In this document: positions 7,652 to 16,743 of the stretch, in pieces | Position numbering within the stretch: position 1 is the first letter of the stretch | How the letters are laid out: each line of letters begins with the position of its first letter | NCBI GenBank assembly: GCA_030683605.1 | Contig: JAUXPL010000016.1 | Coordinates: forward strand, 1-34,241 | Length of the DNA: 34,241 bases | Direction of reading: 5' to 3' | From: Candidatus Altimarinota bacterium | Lineage (GTDB): Bacteria; Patescibacteriota; Gracilibacteria; BD1-5; UBA6164 | Notes under the pieces: model-generated | The model's input: only the letters and a program-made list of their open reading frames with translations | What the model was told of the DNA's origin: nothing | Databases searched by the model: none | Program-made: the position numbers and the translations under genes

Positions 7652-7696
7652 TTTTAGTTTCTATTTTGATTAGTGTGAGCGATTACTACAAATGTA

Positions 7697-7725
7697 TTTC
7701 AATAAATTACAATTTATAGTATAAT
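7697..7725 (+). promoter_or_regulatory. Promoter of dioxygenase-like gene
   Basis: TTTCAA (7697-7702), 17-base spacer, TATAAT (7720-7725), 28 bases before the ATG at 7754. It starts only 11 bases after the IS right end, so the insertion sits just outside it. Confidence 0.5.
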
Positions 7726-7753
7726 ATATTAATAATATATAACAAATAAACTT

Positions 7754-8518
7754 ATGTCACTTACACCATTAATATATGTAGATCATTGAAGTCCTATTAG
7801 GATTTTGGAAGATGATCCGATGAATGAGAAATTAGAGAAATTATGATTAGAATTAAAGGGGAATATTAAATCAGTTTTGATTGTATCTGCACATTTTATG
7901 AGAAATGGAAATTATGTAACTATTTTAGATAAACAAAAAACTATTTATGATTTTTATTGATTTCCTGATGAATTGTATGAAATAAAATATGAGCCAAAAG
8001 TTGATAAATTATTAGTAGATAACATATCAAATATTTTGTGAGATGTAGTAGAAACTACAGATTGGTGACTAGATCATTGAGCTTGGTCAGTATTAAAAAA
8101 ACTATTTCCAGAAGCTGATATCCCTGTTGTAGAACTAAGTATTAATACAAGAATTTGACTTCTTGATTATTATGAAATATGAAAAAAATTGTCGAAATTG
8201 AGACAAGACTGAGTATTAATAATTTGAAGTGGAAGTATAGTTCATAATCTAAGAGAAATAGATTATAATAAAAATATAGTTTATAAATGGGCACTAGATT
8301 TCGATAATTGTGTAAAAGAATATATTATGAAATGAGAATATGAAAAACTAATAAATTATCATCTGCTTCCAAATAATGATAGAGCATTTTATACTTCTGA
8401 ACATTATATTCCATTACTTTATGTACTCTGAGCCTCACAATCTTGAGAAAAACCTACTTATCTAAATAGCTGAATAACTAATTGATCACTTAGTAATAAT
8501 TTGATTGTTATAAAATAA
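7754..8518 (+). CDS. Extradiol dioxygenase-like protein (YgiD/LigB family)
   Basis: 254-residue class III extradiol dioxygenase-family protein, closest to E. coli YgiD (4,5-DOPA dioxygenase) and DODA. Metal-site motifs are in place: DHGSP (His at about residue 12), VSAHF (His about 53), DHGAWSVL (His about 113), and YTSEHYIPLL (His about 217). The length fits the family (about 260). Substrate cannot be told from sequence; in bacteria these enzymes open catechol rings, and a role in a reduced-genome organism is unclear. It is a single-gene transcription unit between the IS66 element and a terminator. Confidence 0.88.
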
Positions 8519-8551
8519 AAAAACAAAATTTAACATAATTTTGTTTTTTTT
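8518..8551 (+). terminator. Intrinsic terminator of the dioxygenase gene
   Basis: AAAACAAAATT stem, short loop, AATTTTGTTTT and a run of eight T. It overlaps the last base of the stop codon. Confidence 0.85.
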
Positions 8552-8618
8552 CTTAACTTTTTCTTACTTTTAGTTAATATAGTAAATGAAAACATTTTAA
8601 TATTTAAACTATAATGTA

Positions 8619-9650
8619 ATGAACAAAATCTCTAAAATTATAGTATCACAAATACTATTTTTTTTGTGCTTATCTAATATTTATGCATTTGATGCTAATT
8701 TGCAGATAGATAAAAAAGATATTGACATAAATGATTCAGTTAATTTAAGGATAGAAGTGAGTAGTGAGCAGTGATGACAAATATGAGTAAAAGAGATAAA
8801 ATGACTAGAAAATTTTGAAATTATTAATCAATCTCAATCACAATCAAGTGCTAGTAATGTTGTAATAGTGAACTGAAAAACTGAAACAAAAACTGAGAGT
8901 AAAATAAATCTAGATTTGTCTCTGAAAGCAAAAGTGAAATGAGATTTTGAAATATGACCTGCAATATTGAGTGATGGAAGTATGGAAGTAACTACAAATA
9001 CTGTAAAAGTAAATGTGACAGGTGATAATCTATATGTAAATAATAATCATATAAATATTAATAATAATCAAGCAAACACAAATAATGCAAATAACTGAAA
9101 TATAAATAATTCTAAACAAGATAAAGATTATATTTGAGACTATGAAAAAGTAGATAAAAAGAATTTCAATGATAATGCTAGTTTATATTTATTAATAGGA
9201 GTTATATTAATTATTACTATAATTATATATCTATCTTTAAAGAAAAATCCTGAATTAATTGATAAGTTAATAAATAAAAATGATGAAAATGAAGAATTAA
9301 GAAATACTGAAAAAAGTAATAAAAATAAAATAATAACTGAAACTCAGGAAAATAAAGTCGAAGAAAAAATAGTAGATAAAGAAAAAATACAAAACATAAC
9401 AAATATAGATTATCCTGAAAATATAGCCGAAAATTTCATCTCAAATATAAATAATATTTTCAAGCAAAAACTATCTCAAAAATATAATATTTGAAATATA
9501 GAAAATAAAACTTTTGAAGAAATATTATGATATGTAAATGATGAGAATATGGAGAATATTCAAGAAGTAATAAGTTTATTAAACAAAGCAAAATATTCTA
9601 ATATGTCAGCAGATAATGAAAAAATATTAGAATTAGTAAAAAAAATTTAA
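8619..9650 (+). CDS. batD: BatD-like membrane protein
   Basis: 343-residue BatD (oxygen tolerance, PF13584) type protein. A signal peptide (residues about 1-23, ending SNIYA-FD) is followed by an extracytoplasmic beta-rich domain with the BatD pattern: NDSVNLRIEVSS, VKEIKGLENFEIINQSQSQS, LKAKVKGDFEIGPAILSDGS. After an Asn-rich linker (about 145-170) comes one membrane helix (SLYLLIGVILIITIIIYLSL) and a charged cytoplasmic tail. In Bat operons BatD works with the VWA proteins BatA/BatB and a MoxR ATPase, probably in envelope assembly or stress tolerance. Here it leads the cluster rather than standing near the end, and is about half the length of large BatD proteins. A GC-rich palindrome separates it from moxR. 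Confidence 0.8.
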
Positions 9651-9751
9651 ACCCCTCTCAATTCTCCCCTTGTCAGGGGAGATGAAGAACATTTTAAATA
9701 AAATTATCCTCCCCTGACAAGGGGGAGGTGGCTGAAAGCCGGAGGGGTTAT
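9651..9751. repeat. GC-rich palindromic element between batD and moxR
   Basis: ACCCCTCTCAATTCTCCCCT... to ...GGTGGCTGAAAGCCGGAGGGGTT. Nested inverted arms: CTCCCCTTGTCAGGGGAG at the left, CTCCCCTGACAAGGGGGAGG at the right, with outer arms CCCCTC/GAGGGG. GGCTGAAAGCC also occurs inverted at the ends of repeat A (GGCTTTCAGCC-like), linking the families. Confidence 0.85.
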
Positions 9752-9771
9752 TTAACAACTAACAAATAAAA

Positions 9772-10761
9772 ATGGAAAATATAAAAAATATAGAAGACAA
9801 AGTAAAAATAGCATCAGAAAAATTGAATGAAGTAATAACAGAAGTACACAAAAAAATAGTGTGACAAGATGATTTGATAAAAAGTTTGCTTATATGATTA
9901 TTAGCAAAATGACATATTTTGATAGAGTGAGTACCTGGTTTGGCTAAGACTTTGACGGTTGATACATTATCTAAAACACTTGATTTATGATTTAATAGGA
10001 TTCAATTTACTCCTGATTTATTACCTAGTGATTTAATATGAACTGAAATATTTAACCAAAAAACATGAGAATTTTTGATAAAAAAATGACCAATATTTAA
10101 TAATTTCATATTAGCGGATGAGATAAATAGAGCACCATCAAAAGTACAATCTGCACTACTTGAAGCTATGGCTGAAAAGCATATAACTATTTGAAATGAT
10201 ACTTTTTGACTAGATACACCATTTATAGTGTTAGCTACTCAAAATCCTATAGAGCAATCAGGTACATACAGATTACCAGAAGCACAATTGGATAGATTTA
10301 TGTTAAAAATAGATGTGAATTATCCAACAAAAAATCAAGAAATAGATATGTATAAGAAATTGAATAATAATTTCGATGATATCAAATTGAACAGAGTATT
10401 AAACAAAAAAGAAATACTTGAAATGCAAAAATTATTAGAAGAAATACATGTTTCTGATAATATTTATGAATATGTAAGTGATTTGATTGAAGCTACAAGA
10501 AATCCAAATAATTATTGATTATCAGAATTAAGTAAATATTTGAGTTACTGAATCTCACCTAGATGAGGATTATCTCTAATATCTTGAGCAAAAGTATTGG
10601 CACTAATGGATGCTAGAGCATATGTGATACCAGAAGATATTAAAAAAATAGCAAAAAATGTACTATGACATAGATTGGTATTGAATTATGAAGCAGTTGC
10701 AAACGATGTAAAAGTAGATGATGTAGTAAAAATAATAATGGATTGAATAAAGGTAATATAA
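9772..10761 (+). CDS. moxR: MoxR-family AAA+ ATPase
   Basis: 329-residue MoxR ATPase. Walker A GVPGLAKT is at residues 53-60, where both glycines flanking the loop are needed (the first is TGA), Walker [11 protein letters not shown] at about 113-122 (D116, E117), sensor-1 region [20 protein letters not shown] at about 155, and the MoxR-typical [10 protein letters not shown] after it. The lid domain contains [19 protein letters not shown] with sensor-2 arginine. Length is normal for the family. MoxR proteins act as chaperone-like partners of VWA proteins; the DUF58 and two VWA genes follow directly. The only upstream gap in the cluster is filled by a palindromic element. Confidence 0.96.
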
Positions 10762-10768
10762 ATTAACT

Positions 10769-11782
10769 ATGGAAATAAATAAAAAAATAAAAACTCTAGA
10801 ATTGAAATTATCAAAAGTATTAAATTGATGATTATTTTGAGCATACAAAAGTAAATTTCATTGAAGTGGAATGGAATTTGCAGAGCATAGGGAATATGTA
10901 TTTTGAGATTCTCTTAGAAGTATTGATTGGAAAACTTATAATAAAACAGATACATTATATATAAAAAAATATGAAGAAGAAAGAGATCTAAATGTACTTT
11001 TTATTTTAGATAATTCTAAAAGTATGCTTTTTTGAAGCCAAGAGTATACAAAAAAAGAGATTCTCGAAGAAGTGTTTTATTCTCTTGCTATGTCTGCATA
11101 TCTAAATAATGATAATATATGAGCTATAATTTTTGATGAACAAAATATTGATTATATAGAACATAAAAAATCTAAAGAAAATATATATAGAATATTTCAA
11201 AAATTGGAGGAAAATAATGCTAAATCATGAAAAAATTTAACCCATCCCCCTACGGGGACTTCCCTTAAGAAGGGAAGAAAATTATTACAATGAAATGAAA
11301 ATAATATTAATTTCTCCCTTTTCCAAAGGGAGCGCCCCGAAGGAAGTACTCTTGGGGTATACCCAGATAGGGGGGTGGGATTAAATAATTCAAAAATAGA
11401 AAATATATTAAATCATATATTTAAAAGAAATATAAAGAATAATTTAATATTTATATTAACTGATGATAGTGAGATAAAAAATGAAAAAATATTGAAATTA
11501 CTTTGAAGAGAAAATGAAATTATTTATATTAATATTTTAGATGATTTTGAAAATAAATTGTCAGATTTGTGATGATTGTTTTCATTTAATTCTTGAAAAG
11601 AATTTATAAATATTGATTTATCTAACTCTAAAAAAATAGATGAATATAAATCAAAAATAACTCATAAATTCAAATATTTAAATGAGTTATTTAGAAAAAA
11701 TAAAGTGTGATATATTAATTTGAATACAAATAGTGATATATTTAGGGAATTATTACTATATTTTTATAAAGTAAGACAATAA
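10769..11782 (+). CDS. DUF58 (VWA-like) protein with in-frame palindromic insertion
   Basis: 337-residue DUF58 protein. The family hallmark is clear: GSGMEFAEHREYVFGDSLRS followed by IDWKTYNKTDTLYIKKYEEE, then a VWA-like LNVLFILDNSKSMLFG (D and S of a MIDAS-like site). Residues about 157-205 (bases 11237-11384) are encoded by a GC-rich palindromic element: the peptide there reads LTHPPTGTSLKKGRK ... FSLFQRERPEGSTLG ... DRGVGLNN, rich in Pro, Gly and Arg and unlike the surrounding Lys/Asn/Ile-rich protein. The frame is kept and no TAA/TAG occurs. The insertion falls between predicted helices of the VWA-like domain, before ILTDDSEIKNE. Cotranscribed with moxR (seven bases apart). Confidence 0.92.
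11237..11384. repeat. GC-rich palindromic element inside the DUF58 gene
   Basis: Outer arms TTAACCCATCCCCCTA and its imperfect complement TAGGGGGGTGGGATTAA, inner blocks GGGACTTCCCTTAAGAAGGG and TCTCCCTTTTCCAAAGGGAG. It closely resembles the element at 34140-34234 (CCATCCCC..., TTTCTCCCTTTTCCAAAGGG). About 148 bp; read through by the host gene. Confidence 0.88.
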
Positions 11783-11783
11783 A

Positions 11784-12254
11784 ATGAACGATATTTATGA
11801 TATAAAATCTACATTTCTATGATTACCAATAAACATTACAAATACTTTAATATTTCTATTATTTATAATTATTCTATATTATTTATTGAAATTATTAAAT
11901 AAAAAAGAAGAAAAAATAGAAATAAAACCAGTAATAATAGAGGAAAAAGTAGTTACTAAGAATTATGTTGATATACTAAATGAATTTGAAAAAAAATATA
12001 TAGATTCACTAAAAGATATATTTTATTCTAAATTAATAGAAATATTAAAAGAAATTATACAGGAAAAAATAACTAAAGATATTTCAAAAATGACTTTTGA
12101 AGAGATAAATAAATTGGATATAGATGACTTAATTAAAAATCTCATAAAAGATATTTATTTCAAAGAATATATGGAATATGTAATTCAAGATAATTATGAA
12201 TATAGGAAAGAGTTGATAGATAAGGTTAGAGATTATTTAATTATAAAAAATTAA
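11784..12254 (+). CDS. Small membrane protein in the Bat cluster
   Basis: 156-residue protein with one N-terminal membrane helix (NTLIFLLFIIILYYLLKLL, about residues 17-35) and a charged cytoplasmic domain rich in Lys, Glu and Ile. It occupies the slot between DUF58 and the first VWA protein where many MoxR clusters carry a DUF4381-type single-pass protein, and the size and topology agree; sequence identity to that family cannot be judged by eye. It starts two bases after the DUF58 stop and ends two before the batA ATG, so it is cotranslated with the cluster. The only TGA codon is in the N-terminus (FLGLPINI). Confidence 0.8.
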
Positions 12255-12256
12255 TT

Positions 12257-13333
12257 ATGTATTTTACCGATATAGAATTTTTAAACAAATCATATTTTTT
12301 ATTGCTTATTTTATTGCCTTTTTTAGCATACTTTTTTTATAAAAAACAATCTAGGTGATTCGATTTTATATTTTTTAAAGATCTAAAAAGTACATTCAAA
12401 AATAACAATTATTCTTTTTATTTAAAAAATATACTTCTAGTTTTGATTATAATTAATTTTGTATTAATCTTAGCTAATCCAAACAAAACTAATGTATCAG
12501 AAAAAATAGAAAAAAATGGTATTGATATCGTAATAGCTTTAGATATATCTTGAAGTATGGAAGCAGATGATCTGAGTCCAAATCGTATAGAAGCAGCAAA
12601 ATGAGTAATTTCAAAATTTATAAAAAAACTACAAACAGATAGATTATGATTGGTAGTATTTGCTTGAAAACCATTTACAAGTATTCCACTAACATTTGAT
12701 TACAATATATTAGATGAAACAATCACTAATTTGTGAACTAATAATATTGACCAACAGCAAAGATGACTATGATGAACTGCAGTATGAGATGCTATTTTGA
12801 TGGCAAAAACATTGTTTAAAGCACCAAAATGAATAGAAGAAAAAGATTATGAAAATAGGGAAAAAGTGATTATATTATTGACTGATTGAGATGCAAATGT
12901 ATGAGTTGAGCCTACATTAGCATGATTATCAGCAAAAGAAATTTGAATAAAAATATATACAATATGAATATGAAGTAAAGAGTGATGATATATTACTTAT
13001 AATAATTGACCATTTAAACAGCAACAAAAAGTAGCACCATTAAATGAAAAAACTCTCAGACAAATAGCTAGTGACACAAATGGTGAATTTTTTAGAGCAG
13101 ATAATAATAATACTTTTGAATCAATATTTCAAGAATTAAGTAAGTTACAAAAAAATGATATAAATATTGAAATAAAGAAACAATATAGCGAATATTATAC
13201 ATATTTTTTATATAGTTTAGTAATACTTTTATGACTATTTACATACCTAATGGTCTGTAAAGTGGAATACAAGACCTCACCCTACCCCTCTCCTACAGGA
13301 GAGGGGATAAAATGAAAATATGTAATTGTATAG
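12257..13333 (+). CDS. batA: BatA-like VWA membrane protein
   Basis: 358-residue BatA-type protein. Two N-terminal membrane helices (about residues 13-28 and 58-75) precede a VWA domain with an intact MIDAS: DISGSM (D96, S98, S100), the Thr loop in RGLGGTAVGDAI, and LLTDGDANVG. A C-terminal membrane helix (YTYFLYSLVILLGLFTYLMV) follows. The last 19 residues (TSPYPSPTGEGIKGKYVIV) are encoded by a GC-rich palindromic element, as in the BatB gene downstream; the natural end is likely just after the helix. VWA proteins of this kind bind metal-dependent partners at the membrane and work with MoxR. Confidence 0.93.
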
Positions 13334-13446
13334 AAGTCTCCCTCTCCTGTAGGAGAGGGAATTCAAGGGTGAGGTTGTTTTATTATTTAAAGTTTTATTC
13401 CATTTATCTCCTGTAGGAGAGGGAATTCAAGGGTGAGGTTGGTCCT
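13265..13446. repeat. GC-rich palindromic element array at the end of batA
   Basis: Three related arms: ACCTCACCCTACCCCTCTCC-TACAGGAGAGGGG (13274-13306), TCTCCCTCTCCTGTAGGAGAGGGAATTCAAGGGTGAGGTTG (about 13337-13380) and a second ATCTCCTGTAGGAGAGGGAATTCAAGGGTGAGGTTGG (about 13406-13442). The last two are direct copies of each other, suggesting duplication of half an element. The first arm is translated as the BatA tail. The rest up to 13515 is non-coding. Confidence 0.85.
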
Positions 13447-13515
13447 GTGGAAAAGGTGAGCTTGTTTTAGTAGATATAAAAATAAAATTCAAAAAATTAT
13501 AAATAATAAAATAAA

Positions 13516-14520
13516 ATGCAAATAACAAATTTAAATATAATTACTTTTCTGATATTTTTATCAGTCTTTTGATTTATATCTTATATTTGATATAAAACTT
13601 TTCATAAACAAAAACTATTTAATAAAAATTTTAAATTATTATCTAGCTCTAAAAGTTTTTATATTAAATATATATTTTTAATATTGTCATTTTTTATAAT
13701 TTTACTATCTATATTTTGAATTAAAGCATGAGATAAAGTATCAAAAAATGCGAATAATTGAATAGATATGACTTTTGTAGTAGATGTAAGTAAATCAATG
13801 AATGTAGCAGATATAAATGATTCAGAATATGCTTATACTAGGTTGGATGTAGTAAAAGATGCTATTGCAAAATATATAAGTTCACATACTCAAAATAGAT
13901 ATTGACTCATAATTTTTGCTTGAGATGCTATTTCTACAGTTCCTTTAACAACAGATCTTGATTTATTTTTAACATTTTTGGATAATGTAGATTATAGAAA
14001 TCTTACAAAACAATGATCAGATTTCGAAAAGGCATTAAGTTTATGAGTAGATAGATTTAATTATTCTGAAGATAGATCAAAGGCTATGATATTTATATCA
14101 GATTGATGAGATCCAGAAGATAGTATAAATAGAGATAATATAAAAAATATTTCAAAAAAAGTAAAATCGATTAATTATTTTGTGGCAGGAGTATGAACAA
14201 ATAAATGATGATATATAATTAATGGTAGAGATATTTTTGGTAGATATGATTATCAAAAATTTAATTGAGAATATGTTGTTAGCAAGATAAATAAATCAAA
14301 CCTAAAAGATATAGCAAGTGCTTTATGATGAGAATATTTAGAAGTGAATAAAGTATCAGATTTATCAAAATTGAATAAATCAATAGATAAGCTTGAAAAA
14401 AATGTTATTAATACAGATGTTAATTGAGCAAAATCAGATTTTTGAAGAGTTTTAGCAATGATTAGTTTTGTATTTTTTATGGTATTTTTAGGAATGTATT
14501 TAAAACACCCCTCACCCTAG
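13516..14520 (+). CDS. batB: BatB-like VWA membrane protein
   Basis: 334-residue VWA protein. N-terminal membrane helices lie at about residues 5-24 and 54-73, the VWA domain has VDVSKSM (D90, S92, S94), LTKQGSDFEKAL (MIDAS Thr position may be the T or S in this loop), and FISDGGDPEDS, and a C-terminal helix (VLAMISFVFFMVFLGMYL) follows. The stop TAG and the last residues HPSP are provided by the palindromic element CACCCCTCACCCTAG at 14506-14520. The canonical BatB TPR tail is absent, but the next gene encodes a separate TPR protein, so the functions are split. Sister of batA with low similarity outside the VWA core. Confidence 0.92.
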
Positions 14521-14632
14521 CCCTCTCCCAAAGGGAGAGGGGGACAGACCAATTAACTGTAGCTTCTTCTCTCCCTTTGGGAGAGACTGAGTGAGGGCAT
14601 TTATTGGGAGAGGTTAAGTGAGGGTATTTTGA
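14506..14632. repeat. GC-rich palindromic element at the end of batB
   Basis: CCCCTCACCCTAGCCCTCTC-CCAAAGGGAGAGGG, then ACCAATTAACTGTAGCTTCT and TCTCCCTTTGGGAGAGACTG-AGTGAGGGCATTTATTGG. About 100 bp of it is nearly identical to the element inside the ABC transporter gene (about 18103-18202), followed here by an extra arm GGGAGAGGTTAAGTGAGGGTA. It provides the batB stop codon. Confidence 0.9.
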
Positions 14633-14661
14633 CTTATTGCATTCTAATCTTAAATTTAAAA

Positions 14662-15540
14662 ATGAATAAAAATAGTATTTTAACAATTATAATTTTATGA
14701 ATATTTTTAGTAAATATATTTGCATTAAAAGCATTTTCTTTTAATGTTTTTTGAGATTATTTATATGAAAAAAATGATTATATAAATGCTATAAAATATT
14801 TTAATTATGCATGAAATAGAGAATCAGTATATAATAAGGCAAATGCTTATTATAAGCAGAAAAAATATGAAGATAGCATAAAAGAATATATTAGTATATT
14901 GTGAAATGATTCAAGTCAGATTGATTTCAGTCTAAATCATAATATAGCAAATAATTTTTATAGATTATGAGAAAGTAAAAATGATATTGAACAAAAAATA
15001 AAAAGTCGGGAAAAATCAGTAGATTATTATAGAAATGCACTTAATATAAATTATGATGAAGAAACAAAGAAAAATCTAGAATTTGTACTTAAAAAACTAG
15101 AAGAAGAAAAAAAGAAACAAGAAAATAAGCAAAACGAAGAAAAAAAAGATAATCAAAATAATGAGGAAAAATCATGAACATGAAGTCAAGATAATACAGA
15201 AGAAAAAAAATGACAAAATGCAAATAAATCAGATAATGAAAAATGATCAAAAGAAAGTCAACAATGAGAAAAATCAGATGAAAAAAATTGACAAACAGAT
15301 AATAAATGATTATCTGAAAAATCAAGTGATAAACAAGAAAACAAGCTAACAAAAGAGCAATCTCAGGCATTAGAACAATATGAACAAGCATTAAAACAAG
15401 AGCAAAAAAATAATTCAGAAGGATTTAATAAAGTATACCAACCAAAATATAATTCTAATGATATCTTTGACATATTTAACAATGATCCATTTTTTAATAA
15501 CGATTTATTAAACTGAAATAATTGAGAAAAAGATTGGTAA
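14662..15540 (+). CDS. TPR-repeat membrane protein of the Bat cluster (BatC-like)
   Basis: 292-residue protein. An N-terminal membrane helix or signal anchor (SILTIIILGIFLVNIFALKA) is followed by TPR-like helices: DYLYEKNDYINAIKYFNYAG, NKANAYYKQKKYEDSIKEYI, NHNIANNFYRLGESKNDIEQ, KSVDYYRNALNINYDEETKK (residues about 35-140). Then comes a low-complexity stretch of about 90 residues made of Lys, Glu, Asn, Gln and Gly, where every glycine is TGA, and a conserved-looking C-terminal tail with FDIFNNDPFFNNDLLNGN. The layout matches BatC/BatB-tail TPR proteins that close Bat operons and are probably periplasmic or membrane-associated scaffolds. A terminator follows immediately. Confidence 0.82.
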
Positions 15541-15573
15541 AAAAAAGTTTCAATTTATATTGAAACTTTTTTA
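15541..15573. terminator. Bidirectional terminator between TPR gene and minus-strand gene
   Basis: AAAAAAGTTTCAAT, loop, ATTGAAACTTTTTT. It has A-run and T-run on both sides and ends the convergent genes at 14662-15540 (plus) and 15555-15944 (minus); the minus gene's stop lies inside the hairpin. Confidence 0.85.
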
Positions 15574-15944
15574 AGATGTTTTTCTAAAGTATTTATAATT
15601 AATCAATTATGAGTAATTGAGTTTAAATGTTTTTCTTCAAAATCCTTATTATACATATATAATAAGTTTTTGTGGTAAACTCTTCTTTTTCTTATTTCTT
15701 TTTTTAGTTCTACTTTATTAATAATTGTATTTTCAGTATTTTTGGATTTATTATCATTGTTAATATCATTATTATTTTCATTCTCATTCTCATATTTATT
15801 ATGTTTTAAATATTTAGAATTATTTTGTATTTTTATTATTTTGTTTATTTTTAAAGCTTCTGGTTTTAATTCTAATGCACTTGTACTGTTTATAGAAACC
15901 AAGTATATAAATAAAAATATTACAATTTTACTTCTCATAATCAT
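15555..15944 (-). CDS. Small secreted or anchored protein of unknown function
   Basis: 129-residue protein, MIMRSKIVIFLFIYLVSINS followed by TSALELKPEA: a clear signal peptide, probably cut after STSA at about residue 23 (the second Met, at 15938, is an alternative start). The mature part is hydrophilic: an Asn/Glu/Asp-rich central stretch (KYENENENNNDINNDNKSKN) and a basic end with KKEIRKRRVYHKNLLYMYNK. Reading past the TGA at 15605-15603 as glycine extends it by 16 residues to the TAA in the terminator. I recognise no domain. It is divergent from the pirin gene; the intergenic 15945-16041 is AT-rich and must hold both promoters. Confidence 0.65.
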
Positions 15945-16041
15945 TTAATAATTATTAATTAAATTTGTATATTAATAATATATAGTTAAATTAAGAACAA
16001 AGTAAGATTTGATATTTATTATAAAATATATAAATAAAATT

Positions 16042-16740
16042 ATGAAAAACAGAATAATAAAATCTATATATAGATTTGCAGCAGATCATGGATGGTTGAA
16101 ATCATGGCATATTTTTTCTTTTGCAGATTATTATGATCCTAGCAATATGCATTTTGGGAATATGAGAGTATTTAATGATGATTTTATAGAATGAAAATCA
16201 GGATTTTGAATGCATGCTCATTCAAATATGGAAATATTAACAATTATGCTTGAATGAGAAATAACTCATACAGATAATATGTGAAACAAAGCAACAATAA
16301 AAAAATGACAAATCCAAACAATGAGTGCCTGAACATGAATTCGTCATAGTGAAGAAAATCGTTCTGATAAATTGGTACATCTATATCAAATCTGGTTTTT
16401 ACCTACTCATAATTGAAATACACCTGAATATAAAGATATAGATATAAAAATAGAAAATAATAAATTAAATTTACTTGCATCAAATATAGAACAAGAATGA
16501 TTATGATATTTGGATAGTGATGTAAAAGTATATTATTGAAAATATTATAAATATGAGGCATTTGAATATACTTTAGAAAAAAATAGATGATTATTTTTGT
16601 ATATGTATAAATGAGAATTGATAATAAATAAAACTGTTTTAAAAGAATGAGATCAATTAAGATTTGAGCTTGAATGAATATATGATTTCATATCTAATTC
16701 AATTGATTGTGAATTTGTATTGATAGATGTAAAATTATAG
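16042..16740 (+). CDS. Pirin-family protein
   Basis: 232-residue bicupin. The N-terminal pirin signature is present ([40 protein letters not shown]), followed by the metal-binding residues at standard spacing: H58 and H60 in [11 protein letters not shown]102 and E104 in IRHSEEN. The C-terminal cupin ends [23 protein letters not shown]. The length matches bacterial pirins such as YhaK (about 230). Some pirins have quercetin 2,3-dioxygenase activity, others are redox-sensing regulators; the sequence does not decide. It ends three bases before the ABC transporter ATG and is likely cotranscribed with it. Confidence 0.93.
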
Positions 16741-16743
16741 ATT

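Larger units (their letters stand above)
5800..7686 (+). mobile_element. IS66-type insertion sequence with a single transposase gene
   Basis: 1887-bp element bounded by perfect 18-bp inverted repeats: GTAATCGCTCACACTAAT at 5800-5817 and its complement at 7669-7686, with partial similarity extending inward. IS66 elements typically begin with GTAA. It encodes only the TnpC transposase; there is no tnpA or tnpB accessory gene, as in the ISBst12-type subgroup. No matching 8-bp target duplication is visible (AATTGATA on the left, TACAAATG on the right), so the element may be old or its flanks rearranged. The transposase gene itself uses TGA for glycine, showing that it is adapted to this code. Confidence 0.9.

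Noticed and set aside
5792-7694. Target site duplication of the IS66 element
   Set aside because: The eight bases on each side (AATTGATA and TACAAATG) do not match; no duplication can be claimed.
14477-14686. Minus-strand frame over the batB end with a PLSLWERARVRG-type peptide
   Set aside because: It is only the reverse reading of the palindromic element; such peptides are commonly mis-annotated from these repeats.
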